Source: Niveibacterium umoris (lineage in GTDB: Bacteria; Pseudomonadota; Gammaproteobacteria; Burkholderiales; Rhodocyclaceae). Taken from it: DNA of 64,000 bases. The stretch's first letter is position 1, and each line of letters opens with the position of its first letter. Of this stretch, positions 55,100 to 64,000 are shown one piece after another. The stretch is from contig NZ_JACIET010000002.1 in assembly GCF_014197015.1 (NCBI RefSeq), positions 310,001 through 374,000 of the forward strand. The letters are read 5' to 3'. The position numbers and the translations under genes are program-made. The notes beneath the pieces are model-generated. The model saw only the letters and a program-made list of their open reading frames with translations, ran no database searches and had not been told where the DNA came from.

Positions 55100-58000
55100 C
55101 TAGACGGCCGTGTGCCCTTTGAGCATTTTCATTATGATCGTCTCGACGAATTCAATATCGACAAACGGAACTTGGGCGTAGATCATCTCCCTCTCGCCTT
55201 CGAGTTTCGCTAACAGGTGACCTTTGCCCAGCAGGCGTTCCGCGCCTTTTTCGCCAAGAGCGATTTCGGATGTCCCTTCTGAGTCGACACGTAGAATTAG
55301 ACGATTGCCTAAGTTTGCGCGTAGCTGCATCGGCATAACATTGGCATCGGGCCGCTGAGCGGCGAAGATTAGATAGATGCCTGCGGCACGAGCTTTCACA
55401 CCGAGCCGCTGAACAATAGCCGACACGGCCACCTTATAGTCTTCCGTAAGCATCCATTCGGCGAATTCGTCGTGAATGAGCCAGATGACAGGCAAGCGTT
55501 CGTTTGCTGCGACCTTGGCATTGAAGGCGGCCAGATTGGATACGCGCGTTTCCTTGAAGCGTGCGTAGCGGAGATCCATTTCGGCCACGAGTTCTTCGAG
55601 CCGCTTAGTTGCCAAGCCCTGATCATCGATGACACCGCCGTCGATATGCGGCAACCTATCGAAAGCAAAGTAGTCAACGCCTTGTTTGGGGTCGATCAGG
55701 ACGATCTTCGCTTGTTCCGGTGTGTTAGTCGCAGCGATCCCCATGATGATGTTCTGCATCAACACGGACTTGCCACTGCCGGTGCTCCCCGCGATCAGCG
55801 TGTGTGGTGCATGGTCTTTAGCAGGCGAGAGAAATAGGGGAGCGCCTGAATTTTCTTGCACTGCGATCATGAGCTCTTGATTACCCCAACCGTTCGAGGC
55901 CGGTGACCAGTCGGCCCAGAGGGAGCGGATATCAATGACCCGGCGTTTGGGCCGCTCCACAGCGACGATGACGGCACCGGGTTCTGGACGGACCGAGATG
56001 ACGTTCAGTCCATAGGTCGTCAAAAGCTCGGACCGCTTCTTCAAGACCTGCTCGACAGTGAGGTTTGCGTTGCCGGCGAACCGCAGTAGCGCAGAATTGG
56101 GCGTAAGGGCCGAACCGATTAATTTGGCCTGAAGCTGTAACTGCTGCAGGGCGCTGCGCGTCGAAAAGGCTGTTTGCTTGAGCCATTCCCCTTCTTCAGG
56201 TGCGATAGGGACCATGTGAAGCGCCGACGCGAGCAAATCGGCGATCTCCGAATAAGCCCAATGAGAATGCGCCCGTGCCGGCGAAGAAAAGATGGGTAAC
56301 TGCACGCTATCGCCTGGGGCCTGCGCGTGGAACGCGTTCTCTATGCTCGGTTCCGTCGGCACTCCAGCGGGGGTGTCTGGCGCTTCAGAAGCAGGGGGCG
56401 CAGGCAGGGACGCCGGTCTGCGGACAGGCGCGCAATATGCGCTGCGGAGAAACGCAATGCCGGAGCCGGGAGCACGCCAGATTGGCTCAAAATCCATATG
56501 GTAGAAGCCCATGCCGCGCCGGACGTCGGCAGTACTCTGGTTGTGCCAGTAGGCCATCAAGAGCTGCTTGAGCGCCTTGCGACCGATGATTTCCTGATAG
56601 GCGCAGTGAGCGTCGGCGACCTCGGTCGCGATCGTTAGATCGTCTGCGTCAGACGATGTCGGGACGAAGACGTGCGAGAGGCCTTTGAGGTGGACTTCGC
56701 ACCGGCCTTCGCGCATGGCGCGACGCCATTGGCCAAGATCGATGCCGCGGGCGGCCGGGACGCGGATACCATCAAGCATAAGGTCAGCCAGCCGAGCCAG
56801 CCAAGACTGGCGGTCGAGCCGCTCCGGATCGCCAAAGATGGCGTCTTCCAGGCGCTCAAGTGTATCGCGCAGCTGCTTCTGCGACTCTTTGCGCTTGGTG
56901 GCTAGGCTCTCAATCTCGACGTATTTCGCTTCGCTTACAGCGAGCGCGATCCGCAGTGTGCCGTCCTCAGCTACCTGGGGGCAGATTGCGAGCAAATCGG
57001 CGATCTGTTGTTCTCGCTGACCAAGCCATGACGCGTAGTCATCAAGGAAGTACCAGCCGATCAGTTGATCGGGCCCAAGGTCATCTCGCAACATCCGGCG
57101 GCTCAAAACGACGCCCATCAGTTCGCTGGCGCTCTGGCCGCATGTAGCGGCCCGCAGCACGATGTCACCAGATACATCATTGGCGTCATCGATCAAGCGA
57201 TCGGCCAGTGTTCGCACCTCAGAGCAGGATAGCGGTAGCTGCAGGGCCTTGAGGCGGCTCACAATCATCGAGCGCAAAAGCGTCATTGGAGCGCGCGAAG
57301 AAATGATTAGATTGCGCCCCTGCGTCGAGATCTGCTTGTAGCGAATGACCCGGACTTGGTGATTCATCAGCTGACGCCGATCGAGAAGCTCATCGAAATT
57401 GACGACCCAATTACCTAGGTCGTGAGTCTCTTCGAAGATGCGTTTGGTCCGGCCGTCGGCGAAATCTAGTTGGCGTACAGGCAAGAGACGTTTTGATGTC
57501 GATTCATCGCGGTCACCTTTAAAAATGCTCGCGACAGCAGAGATATAGGCCCAGCCCTCAGCACTTTGTACTGGGCAGCATAGGAAGACCGCTGATTTTA
57601 GGTCGTCTCGGGCAGCCGGCCGGCGCCGCGACCAGCGTGATGGCAACAGCTTGCGAATGTCGGCTGGTTCGCCTTGTTCGAGATACCATTCAAGTTGCGC
57701 GTGACGCGATATGACATCTTGCGAAAATACAATGTCGTATGGATGGCCGTCTTTGGGGTTGGGCGGCGGTGCTTGGTCAGCAATCACCGAAATCCGCAGG
57801 CGGGCCATGAAATCTTGAGAGGCTTCACTCGCGCTATAGGCGTCTGCCGTAGCTTCGGAGCTCAAGATCGAGCAATAGATGTTACGAAGCTTCTGGCTTT
57901 CAATGTGACGCAGCAGGACTTGACATCGGACGTCGTCCTCGTCGTCCTGCATGCCGCCGATCTTTGCCACGACCGCCTGAGGCAGCCGCGCGGAATCACA

Positions 58001-60373
58001 ATTGAACAGCACGACCGACATGTTGGACCGTTCGTGCGGCTGCAGTGCGAGATAGCGCTTGACGAGATCGTAGACGCAGGAGCCGCCCTCTGCTGGGCTT
58101 TCATTTGTGTCGTTCTCGCCTTTGGGGTCAGCGACTGGGGGTTCATGCAGGCTGTAGTCGGCGACCACGTCGCTTGCAGTGAGAAATTGCGGGCCGTCAT
58201 TCGTCCAGATCGGCACAATCTCAGGGTAAAGCGCGTGCTCAAAATCATGGGCGATATCCCGGAAGAATAGCTTGGGATCACCCTCCGCCTCTATGCTGCC
58301 GAGAACCTGACTAACGAGATCGAGGGCGAGCTGACACTTTCGCCATATGGCAGCCAGACGCATCGGATGCCAGGGCGCGACCACGGCCGCCGGCCTGCCA
58401 CCGTCGATCGGCGCGACACCAATCATGAGCAGTGGCTTGAGCAGCTTGTCGCGATTGCGATCGCCTTTGGCCAAAGTTAGGACGGTTTCGAGCAGTGCGG
58501 CGTACGCTATCGTCTGATTGAGTACGGAGTCAGCGCCACCGCCTTTTGTCGAGAAATCGGCAACTGCGAGCTTGTAGGCATTTTCAAAGGTTGCAAAGGC
58601 GTCTCCCAACGTCTTGGCATCCTGGGCGGAGAGATAGGCTTGATCAACGCATTCTTTGAGATTCTTGCGCCAAAGCGTGTCGAGATTCCGGTCAGGTTTG
58701 GCCGCTGGCACAAATGAACCGCGATCACGGTCAAACGCCGGCATGAACGTTCTTACGTTGGCCAAATCGATCGATTTGTCGGCGGCAAATTCGCGCTGCG
58801 TGCGGCAGGCAGTGAAGGGATTTTGGGTCACCCGCCCCCAGTCGTCGACCAGTTGGCTGGCGACGCATGAGGGGTTATAGCGCCAGATCAGCTGCGTCGA
58901 GTGCTTTTGAATGCTGTCCTCATTGGTCGTTGTCTCCAATTCGACGACGAATTTGAGCTGCAGCGCCGGTTTGGCGGTGGAGGTGTTGAGCTTATTCTTG
59001 GCCTTATCGCCCTTCTTCCAGTCGGAGACAAGCTGCTCGAATTCGAAAAGATCGCCGACATCCCAATCGATCATCCCTCCGAACAGACGACGTAGGCCGG
59101 CGTAACGGTGCGCGAAATAGAGACCGGCTTCATAGTTGAGAGAACGCAGGTCTCTCTTTGTCGCGGATTCGCATTTGATTTTCAGCTTGCGCTGATTGCC
59201 CGGCGGCATGCGATTGTAAAGTGGCTCCATAACCGCGCAAATGCCGGCAATGAAGTCGCTTGTTTCGATGGGGCGGCCATATACAAAACGATCCCAAGCA
59301 GACTTCAGCTTCTTGTCGTCTTTGATTTCGCTGCGGTGGGATTCATAGAAGTCCGTGTCTTCATCGATTTTTTCCGACCGCTTGGACAATAGCTTGAGAT
59401 ATTCCCGCTCTTCCTCGTCAAGCTTGTCTTCTTCTAGCTCACTGAAGTATTCAAGTGTGTTCTTGCCAAGGTTGAATTTCTCGCGCTGCAGGCCATCGAA
59501 GATCGGCTTAATTTGCTCCCAATCTTGTTCGGCCAAAGCTTCGGCCTGCGCATTCCAGCCGCTGGGCGCCCTGATAAAGGCTTCGATCGCGGGGTAGCAG
59601 GCATTCGGGATCTGGTGCGCAACTTTTTCGAACGCTGTGCGCAAGTCTTCTTCGCTGAGTAGGAGCTGGCTTGAGGTCTGCTTGAGGAGCAGCCCAGATC
59701 GCCTCTTGTGAGCATTGTTGAATTGCTGCTTCCATGCCGATGCATGACCACGCTGCCGCTCTTTGAGGCTTCCGAAACACGCAGGGTCTTTTGGCAGACG
59801 TAGTGCTGGCATTGCGGCACCCAGCGCGTCGATGATGGGGCGTCCCGTTTCCTCGTTCTCTTGGCGGGTGCGCAAGATATAGACGGCAAAGCGGTCGATC
59901 GAGACGATACGAAGATCGCGGAGCCCGGTTAGGGCTTTTTCCCACCATCTTTGCTGTTCCTGGGCGATAGGCAGACCCTTTGAAGCCTCCCGGACCCAAA
60001 GATCGATGCGCTCTAGTAGTTCAGGGGGGCCAAGTCTCGCGATTTCACGGATCGAGGCGTCTTCGCCATGTTCGTGTTCGGCGAGTAGATAGGCGGTCTT
60101 CTGGCAGTCAGCATTCCGATAGAATGTTGCGCTCTCGGTCGTCAGTATTTCTGCGGGTAAACCTTGGCCGTTTGCGAGCGAAATTGGTAGCTTGATGTCA
60201 ATGCGGTCATTGAGGAAAGGGTCCGCAAGCACCGCACGTGCGACGGCCGCGACCTGTTCGGCGCTGAGATTGAGCACATAGCGTGCGGTGGACTGCACTG
60301 CACCTACATCGGTCTGGAGCTCTTCGCGGAGATAGGCGGCGCCGACTGCGCCTACAAGCGAGGCTACGTTCAT
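55100..60373 (-). CDS. Giant FtsK/HerA-type ATPase, DptH-like
   Basis: 1757 residues. The N-terminal 1300 have no motif I can name, except charged coiled-coil stretches (near 310-350, ELEEDKLDEEEREYLKLL). The C-terminal about 330 residues form an FtsK/SpoIIIE-type motor: a beta-domain-like part (TVEQVLKKRSELLTTYGLNV), Walker A in LIAGSTGSGKSVLMQN (near 1527), and Walker B in WLIHDEFAEWM (near 1632), then FAAQRPDANVMP. The place of the motor, the size, and the position as third gene after a P-loop protein and a mid-size unknown fit DptH/DndH, the translocase-like subunit of phosphorothioate-linked restriction. Homology is inferred, not proven. Its start overlaps the upstream stop by four bases. 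Confidence 0.72.
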   Translation of the reverse strand: MNVASLVGAVGAAYLREELQTDVGAVQSTARYVLNLSAEQVAAVARAVLADPFLNDRIDIKLPISLANGQGLPAEILTTESATFYRNADCQKTAYLLAEHEHGEDASIREIARLGPPELLERIDLWVREASKGLPIAQEQQRWWEKALTGLRDLRIVSIDRFAVYILRTRQENEETGRPIIDALGAAMPALRLPKDPACFGSLKERQRGHASAWKQQFNNAHKRRSGLLLKQTSSQLLLSEEDLRTAFEKVAHQIPNACYPAIEAFIRAPSGWNAQAEALAEQDWEQIKPIFDGLQREKFNLGKNTLEYFSELEEDKLDEEEREYLKLLSKRSEKIDEDTDFYESHRSEIKDDKKLKSAWDRFVYGRPIETSDFIAGICAVMEPLYNRMPPGNQRKLKIKCESATKRDLRSLNYEAGLYFAHRYAGLRRLFGGMIDWDVGDLFEFEQLVSDWKKGDKAKNKLNTSTAKPALQLKFVVELETTTNEDSIQKHSTQLIWRYNPSCVASQLVDDWGRVTQNPFTACRTQREFAADKSIDLANVRTFMPAFDRDRGSFVPAAKPDRNLDTLWRKNLKECVDQAYLSAQDAKTLGDAFATFENAYKLAVADFSTKGGGADSVLNQTIAYAALLETVLTLAKGDRNRDKLLKPLLMIGVAPIDGGRPAAVVAPWHPMRLAAIWRKCQLALDLVSQVLGSIEAEGDPKLFFRDIAHDFEHALYPEIVPIWTNDGPQFLTASDVVADYSLHEPPVADPKGENDTNESPAEGGSCVYDLVKRYLALQPHERSNMSVVLFNCDSARLPQAVVAKIGGMQDDEDDVRCQVLLRHIESQKLRNIYCSILSSEATADAYSASEASQDFMARLRISVIADQAPPPNPKDGHPYDIVFSQDVISRHAQLEWYLEQGEPADIRKLLPSRWSRRRPAARDDLKSAVFLCCPVQSAEGWAYISAVASIFKGDRDESTSKRLLPVRQLDFADGRTKRIFEETHDLGNWVVNFDELLDRRQLMNHQVRVIRYKQISTQGRNLIISSRAPMTLLRSMIVSRLKALQLPLSCSEVRTLADRLIDDANDVSGDIVLRAATCGQSASELMGVVLSRRMLRDDLGPDQLIGWYFLDDYASWLGQREQQIADLLAICPQVAEDGTLRIALAVSEAKYVEIESLATKRKESQKQLRDTLERLEDAIFGDPERLDRQSWLARLADLMLDGIRVPAARGIDLGQWRRAMREGRCEVHLKGLSHVFVPTSSDADDLTIATEVADAHCAYQEIIGRKALKQLLMAYWHNQSTADVRRGMGFYHMDFEPIWRAPGSGIAFLRSAYCAPVRRPASLPAPPASEAPDTPAGVPTEPSIENAFHAQAPGDSVQLPIFSSPARAHSHWAYSEIADLLASALHMVPIAPEEGEWLKQTAFSTRSALQQLQLQAKLIGSALTPNSALLRFAGNANLTVEQVLKKRSELLTTYGLNVISVRPEPGAVIVAVERPKRRVIDIRSLWADWSPASNGWGNQELMIAVQENSGAPLFLSPAKDHAPHTLIAGSTGSGKSVLMQNIIMGIAATNTPEQAKIVLIDPKQGVDYFAFDRLPHIDGGVIDDQGLATKRLEELVAEMDLRYARFKETRVSNLAAFNAKVAANERLPVIWLIHDEFAEWMLTEDYKVAVSAIVQRLGVKARAAGIYLIFAAQRPDANVMPMQLRANLGNRLILRVDSEGTSEIALGEKGAERLLGKGHLLAKLEGEREMIYAQVPFVDIEFVETIIMKMLKGHTAV

Positions 60374-61896
60374 GCTGCAGATCTCCGCAAGGGATTTTCG
60401 ACATAAGCGCAGGCGTCAGAGAGGCGCCGAAGCATCCCGATTGTCTTGAGGCGGTTTTCGAGCCGCGAGGAATTGGCTTGAAACGCACGCTTATCAAAGT
60501 CTTCTGTGGTAATGGAGAGCTGGCCCTCCTGCTCTCCGAAGACAAGGCCGTAGCGATCGTAGAGGCGGCCAAGGAATTGGCCGTAGTCCATGCGCACAGG
60601 AACGTTGGCGAGGATTAGTGCCTTGAGGAGTTCATCGGTTGGTGCGTAGCGCAACCGATTGGTGCCGCGACGCGAGACCAGCCCTGCGCCTCGTCCGAGG
60701 CTATTGTGGATGTTGGCCGTATGCTGAATATGGCGGCGCTGCGCTTTATGACGTAGGTCCTCAAGGAGAGCGTCAGGTTCGGCTGGACCGGTGTACTTCG
60801 CATTGGGCCAACGAACTTTTTCTCGCATGATTTCGCGGCAAGCAGCAAAACCAGACTGCTCTGCCGCCGCTGCAATCCATTCTGGCGAATTGCCGATATT
60901 TCGCACATAGGTATCGACTGCCGAAATAGACAATTGGTTGTTCACGATGTAATTGCCGGCCGAAAGCTCGCGAACCAGCGTCTTCTTGGGCGCGACAACT
61001 TCGCAAATGAAGTGGGGCTTGGGCTTGTCACAGACGTGGGCAGCGACCTGCAGCTGGTAAAGAGTGATGTGAAGCGCGCCAAGGATCGTCAGGTACGGAT
61101 AGGCGTCGAATCTCGGAAGCTGGAGCTCGAGAACGGCCAGCCAATCTTGAGCCAACATCTCAAAGGCGGGATGCTTCGCGTACGGCAAGTAGCTGCCGGT
61201 TCGTGTATGTCGCTCCTCGGGGATTTCCGGTTGGAGGAGTTCGGTCAGGCGATCGCAGGGATCACGTCGCTCGAACAGATGTGCAAAATGTCGCGCGAGC
61301 TCAGGTGCGGCGCTTGATCGCGCGAGCATCTGATAAAGCAGGTCGCCGTTGCGCGTGAAATTGATGTATTCGCGGCCACCCTCCGTATTGAGATCCTCAT
61401 AAATCGCATGGCGCCCAAACGGAAATACGAAGCGTGAACTCCATCTCTTATTCATGCTGCTCTCGATCGTAGCAGAGCGCAGCATTTCAATGACTTTGAC
61501 GAGCTGTTGGAAGTTTTCAAATCTCTTCTTGAGGTAAGAAAAATCGCGGTGGGCGACCATTTTGGCGTTGTTCTGCATCCACTCAAGCCATTTAGCCCAT
61601 CCGGTTTCGTTATCGGGATAGAGATCAGCAAACTCTAGCAGTTTCTCATTGTTGAACAAGAGATTACGCAGATATGGCCGTTGCGCCGGCCGGAAGCTGA
61701 ATGGAAACGTTGTCGCGTCATCAGAAAATAGCTTTCCGGTCGTATGAGAAGCTTCTGCGACGGAGAGAAATTCGAGGAATAAGAGCCATGGATCTTGCTC
61801 CCAGAGTCGGTGGCCCCATATTTGCTCGTCGAGCCACAGGTCATTGTCGTCGTGATATTTTACCGGCGGCGGAGGGAGCACGACGATTTCAGTCAT
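60370..61896 (-). CDS. Unknown 508-residue protein, DptG position
   Basis: 508 residues, mostly helical, with no catalytic motif I recognise. Segments such as LWEQDPWLLFLEFLSVAEASH, RRDPCDRLTELLQPE and RLYDRYGLVFGEQEGQLSIT suggest a scaffold with a winged-helix-like end. It overlaps the ATPase genes on both sides (8 and 4 bases), so equimolar production and complex formation are likely. By order it corresponds to DptG/DndG of the DndFGH restriction module, but sequence-level identity was not checked. Confidence 0.6.
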   Translation of the reverse strand: MTEIVVLPPPPVKYHDDNDLWLDEQIWGHRLWEQDPWLLFLEFLSVAEASHTTGKLFSDDATTFPFSFRPAQRPYLRNLLFNNEKLLEFADLYPDNETGWAKWLEWMQNNAKMVAHRDFSYLKKRFENFQQLVKVIEMLRSATIESSMNKRWSSRFVFPFGRHAIYEDLNTEGGREYINFTRNGDLLYQMLARSSAAPELARHFAHLFERRDPCDRLTELLQPEIPEERHTRTGSYLPYAKHPAFEMLAQDWLAVLELQLPRFDAYPYLTILGALHITLYQLQVAAHVCDKPKPHFICEVVAPKKTLVRELSAGNYIVNNQLSISAVDTYVRNIGNSPEWIAAAAEQSGFAACREIMREKVRWPNAKYTGPAEPDALLEDLRHKAQRRHIQHTANIHNSLGRGAGLVSRRGTNRLRYAPTDELLKALILANVPVRMDYGQFLGRLYDRYGLVFGEQEGQLSITTEDFDKRAFQANSSRLENRLKTIGMLRRLSDACAYVENPLRRSAA

Positions 61897-63736
61897 TTGA
61901 GATCTCTACTACTTGGTCGATGGCATTCCCGGCGATATCCAGGGCAAGGAGTCGGAATATCAAAGCATCATCGTCGTACTGCGTATGACGGTCGATCGCT
62001 GCAGCCGAGAGAAGAGCGCTCTTGAATGCCAACAGATCCTCATAGCACTCCCGGGAGAAATTGCCAGGTAGCGCGCCATCGCTCACGCGCATGAGGAATT
62101 CGTAGCGCGTGAGGTTGAGGGCCAGCGATCTCGTTTGTCCGTTGGGCAGCGTCACAATGAGATGCGGAAACTCTCGGAAAAGGGATATTTCGACTCGCTC
62201 CACACGCCCATGGGAGTTGATGGCGACTTTGTCTTCGAGCAATTGGCTAATCTTGGCGCCGGAGTGCGAAAGACTGGTCGCTAGCAACAGCTCGCTCTTT
62301 GTCGTGGTAAGGAGTCCAGTGAAGATACGGTTGAGTCCATTTACGAGCTTGCTCACTGTTTGACGCGACACACGTCTTCCGTCGTTTAAAGGCCGCGTGA
62401 TATCGCGCAGATATTCGCCAGCACTATTGAATACGGTTAGGCACCAAAGTTTCAGTTCGTCGGCGTGGGCATCTGGAATCTTGAAAAACAACCCGCGCCG
62501 TTGGTCAACGAGCATGTCTAGGAAGGGGTGCCGGTCGCCGTTTTGCGCGTCTGGCGTCTCGATATACCTGCGTTGCTCGCCGCGATATCGTTCGGTTGCA
62601 CCATAGAAGCAGTCGGCCTCGACCAGGTCATGAAAATATTGGCTGACGTTCTCGTCTTCCGAACCGAAAATCAGGATGTTATCTATCCGGTTCGTGGTCT
62701 CAAAACCGATACCAAACCGACTGAGATAGTCGAAGATTTCCTGCGCATCGCGTTTCGCGCTCTTCAGATTGGCACCGAAGATATTGGCGAAAAGACTCGC
62801 CTTGTGGGTTTCTCCTGCGGCGATGATCTTGGCCACGTCAGATGCAGACATGAGACCGTCCTTAGCTGCGGGATGGCCCAGGATTGCGTTGGCAAGCAGT
62901 AGAAGGACGCGCCGGATCGGCGTATGGAGCTCGTTGAAGTCAAGAAGTTGGAATAGCGCCACGAGCCGGGAACGCACGAGCGGGTCGCGCAAGAGCTCAA
63001 AATTGTGCCTGATCGGACATGTGGGACCGAAGAATCCGTTCTGTTGCGCGGCCGCATAGCAACTCTCCCAGCCTTCATGGCCGAGGAGTGCATCGAGACA
63101 GAGTGCTAGTACGGCCGCACTGGACACGGCGCTGAGATTGAAGAAGTGCAACCGGTCGGTCGGCTCTGGATCTTCGTCATTCATGAGCCGGGCTTCGAAC
63201 AACGCCAAGGCGCGTTGTGCGGCGCCATAAGCACCGAGCTTGCGCCAGTTTTCAACGAGTGGCCCGTCATTGGCTGCGACGAGGAATAGGTCGGACGAGG
63301 GCTCGAATATTGCCGAGCTAAGCTCTCGCAGAAGCTGGGCCTTTGAGCCGTCCGGATCATTCTTGCAGAACGGTGTCAGGTCGCGAATGAGATGGAGTGT
63401 GTAGGTGTGGCCATTGATAGTCACAGGCATCTTGAAATAGGACGTATTGCTGGCCCAGGCGTCGGGTGAGCCTCCCAGCGCTTCCCATACTTGGTAGCAG
63501 AGGTGGCTTTTACCGTCACCAGCTGTGCCGGTGAGTATGACCACGCCACCGTGGCCTACTTTGCGGTCAGTGAAGGAGGCAAGCACGTCCCGGCTGAGCG
63601 GATGTTCGAAGGCAATAGGTCTGACGTTGAGTTTCTTCGACCAGCGCCGAATCTCCTCGTCGTACATGTTCGCATTGCGCGCGAGAGGACCATATTGCCT
63701 GACGAAGCTGATCCATTTTTCGGCGTCAACCGTCAT
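61889..63736 (-). CDS. P-loop ATPase, DptF-like
   Basis: About 615 residues from ATG 63736 (GGAG and AAGG just upstream); an in-frame start at 63784 would overlap the preceding gene. Walker A is GTAGDGKS (70-77) within VVILTGTAGDGKSHLCYQV, resembling the GDGKS loop I associate with DptF. FLVAANDGPLVENW follows, as a possible sensor/Walker B area, then a long helical region. It is the first of the three-ATPase-operon genes fully visible. By order (F, G, H) and P-loop form it may be DptF/DndF; a different AAA-type defence ATPase is the alternative. Confidence 0.65.
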   Translation of the reverse strand: MTVDAEKWISFVRQYGPLARNANMYDEEIRRWSKKLNVRPIAFEHPLSRDVLASFTDRKVGHGGVVILTGTAGDGKSHLCYQVWEALGGSPDAWASNTSYFKMPVTINGHTYTLHLIRDLTPFCKNDPDGSKAQLLRELSSAIFEPSSDLFLVAANDGPLVENWRKLGAYGAAQRALALFEARLMNDEDPEPTDRLHFFNLSAVSSAAVLALCLDALLGHEGWESCYAAAQQNGFFGPTCPIRHNFELLRDPLVRSRLVALFQLLDFNELHTPIRRVLLLLANAILGHPAAKDGLMSASDVAKIIAAGETHKASLFANIFGANLKSAKRDAQEIFDYLSRFGIGFETTNRIDNILIFGSEDENVSQYFHDLVEADCFYGATERYRGEQRRYIETPDAQNGDRHPFLDMLVDQRRGLFFKIPDAHADELKLWCLTVFNSAGEYLRDITRPLNDGRRVSRQTVSKLVNGLNRIFTGLLTTTKSELLLATSLSHSGAKISQLLEDKVAINSHGRVERVEISLFREFPHLIVTLPNGQTRSLALNLTRYEFLMRVSDGALPGNFSRECYEDLLAFKSALLSAAAIDRHTQYDDDALIFRLLALDIAGNAIDQVVEISND

Positions 63737-63767
63737 TGTCCCTTCTCCAACAGCATTAAAGTAAGTA

Positions 63768-64000
63768 TCAGAGCTGCTGCTCATAAGGCGTTAAAAGCAG
63801 CACGATCATGGCATCCGTCAGATCCTTTGGTATGGTCTTGTCGAAGACGCAATGGATGGAAGTCGGTGGCTTCTTAAGGCTTGCCCTTCTCCATGCCTGC
63901 CCAAGGCTCGCCTTAATCTGGTCCCCGCTCTCAAAGCTCACGCGCTGTACCGTCCCAGCTGCCAAGTGCTGCTTCAGCAGTTTGGCTTGGCTGGAAGCTT
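63768..64000 (-). CDS. Unidentified gene, C-terminal fragment cut by right edge
   Basis: The visible 76 codons read rightward off the window without a stop and end ...MIVLLLTPYEQQL. The fragment includes LLKQHLAAGTVQRVSFESGD and PPTSIHCVFDKTIPKDLTD. It stops 31 bases before the downstream ATPase start, so it is in the same operon. I do not recognise it. It does not obviously match the DndE tail I would expect if a complete dnd locus preceded dptF. Confidence 0.55.
   Translation of the reverse strand, partial: ASSQAKLLKQHLAAGTVQRVSFESGDQIKASLGQAWRRASLKKPPTSIHCVFDKTIPKDLTDAMIVLLLTPYEQQL

Noticed and set aside
60370-63736. BREX, DISARM, Zorya or Druantia components
   Set aside because: No PglZ, methyltransferase, MotAB-like or large helicase signature is present; gene order and motor placement fit DptFGH better.
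53647-64000. Second end of the Tn7-like element inside the window
   Set aside because: I scanned the intergenic parts for GGACAA/TTTGTCC dyads ending in GACA and found none, so the end is probably beyond 64000.

Overview
The window is a GC-rich bacterial chromosome segment, most likely from a betaproteobacterium and plausibly of the Rhodocyclales. This is inferred from gene content and order: rubredoxin next to pilG-pilH-pilI-pilJ-pilL, divergent thiD-thiE-hemL, a very large DUF3683-type FAD/Fe-S oxidoreductase, RapZ, HU, and a paired NusG_II and Gx-transporter. No rRNA, tRNA or CRISPR array was seen.

Positions 1-46957 read as core and near-core chromosome. In order they hold: two J-like proteins; PutA for proline catabolism with a GlxA-type regulator and an isochorismatase-family hydrolase; the giant oxidoreductase; a five-gene membrane-lipid cluster related to E. 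coli ynbABCD; a GST, a lipoprotein and an M13 metallopeptidase; a LysR regulator divergent from an SbtA-type bicarbonate permease coupled to a zinc-ribbon DUF6671 protein; an SrkA-like kinase and a NYN-LOTUS protein; the Pil/Chp type IV pilus chemosensory operon with a 2199-residue CheA-type kinase; thiamine and heme genes; an MFS transporter and a periplasmic binding protein; NusG_II and Gx-transporter; RapZ; a response regulator with TPR-like repeats; HU; a nucleotidyltransferase; and ssb.

At about 46973 the sequence changes character. Three 17-18 bp dyad repeats lie immediately upstream of the ssb ribosome-binding site and are followed by tnsA-tnsB-tnsC-tniQ/tnsD of a Tn7-like transposon with no CRISPR genes. 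Beyond it are a TIGR04255-type protein, a doubtful small ORF, and an operon read leftward of three translationally overlapping genes: a P-loop ATPase, an unknown 508-residue protein and a 1757-residue FtsK-like ATPase. Gene order, sizes and P-loop placement resemble the DptF-DptG-DptH (DndFGH) restriction module, but I cannot prove homology. A further unidentified gene runs off the right edge at the head of this operon. Codon third positions are more A/T-rich here than in the core.

The main candidate for something new is this right-hand accessory region: a Tn7-like element inserted in the ssb leader, probably carrying a DndFGH-like or divergent ATPase defence module whose other end lies outside the window.
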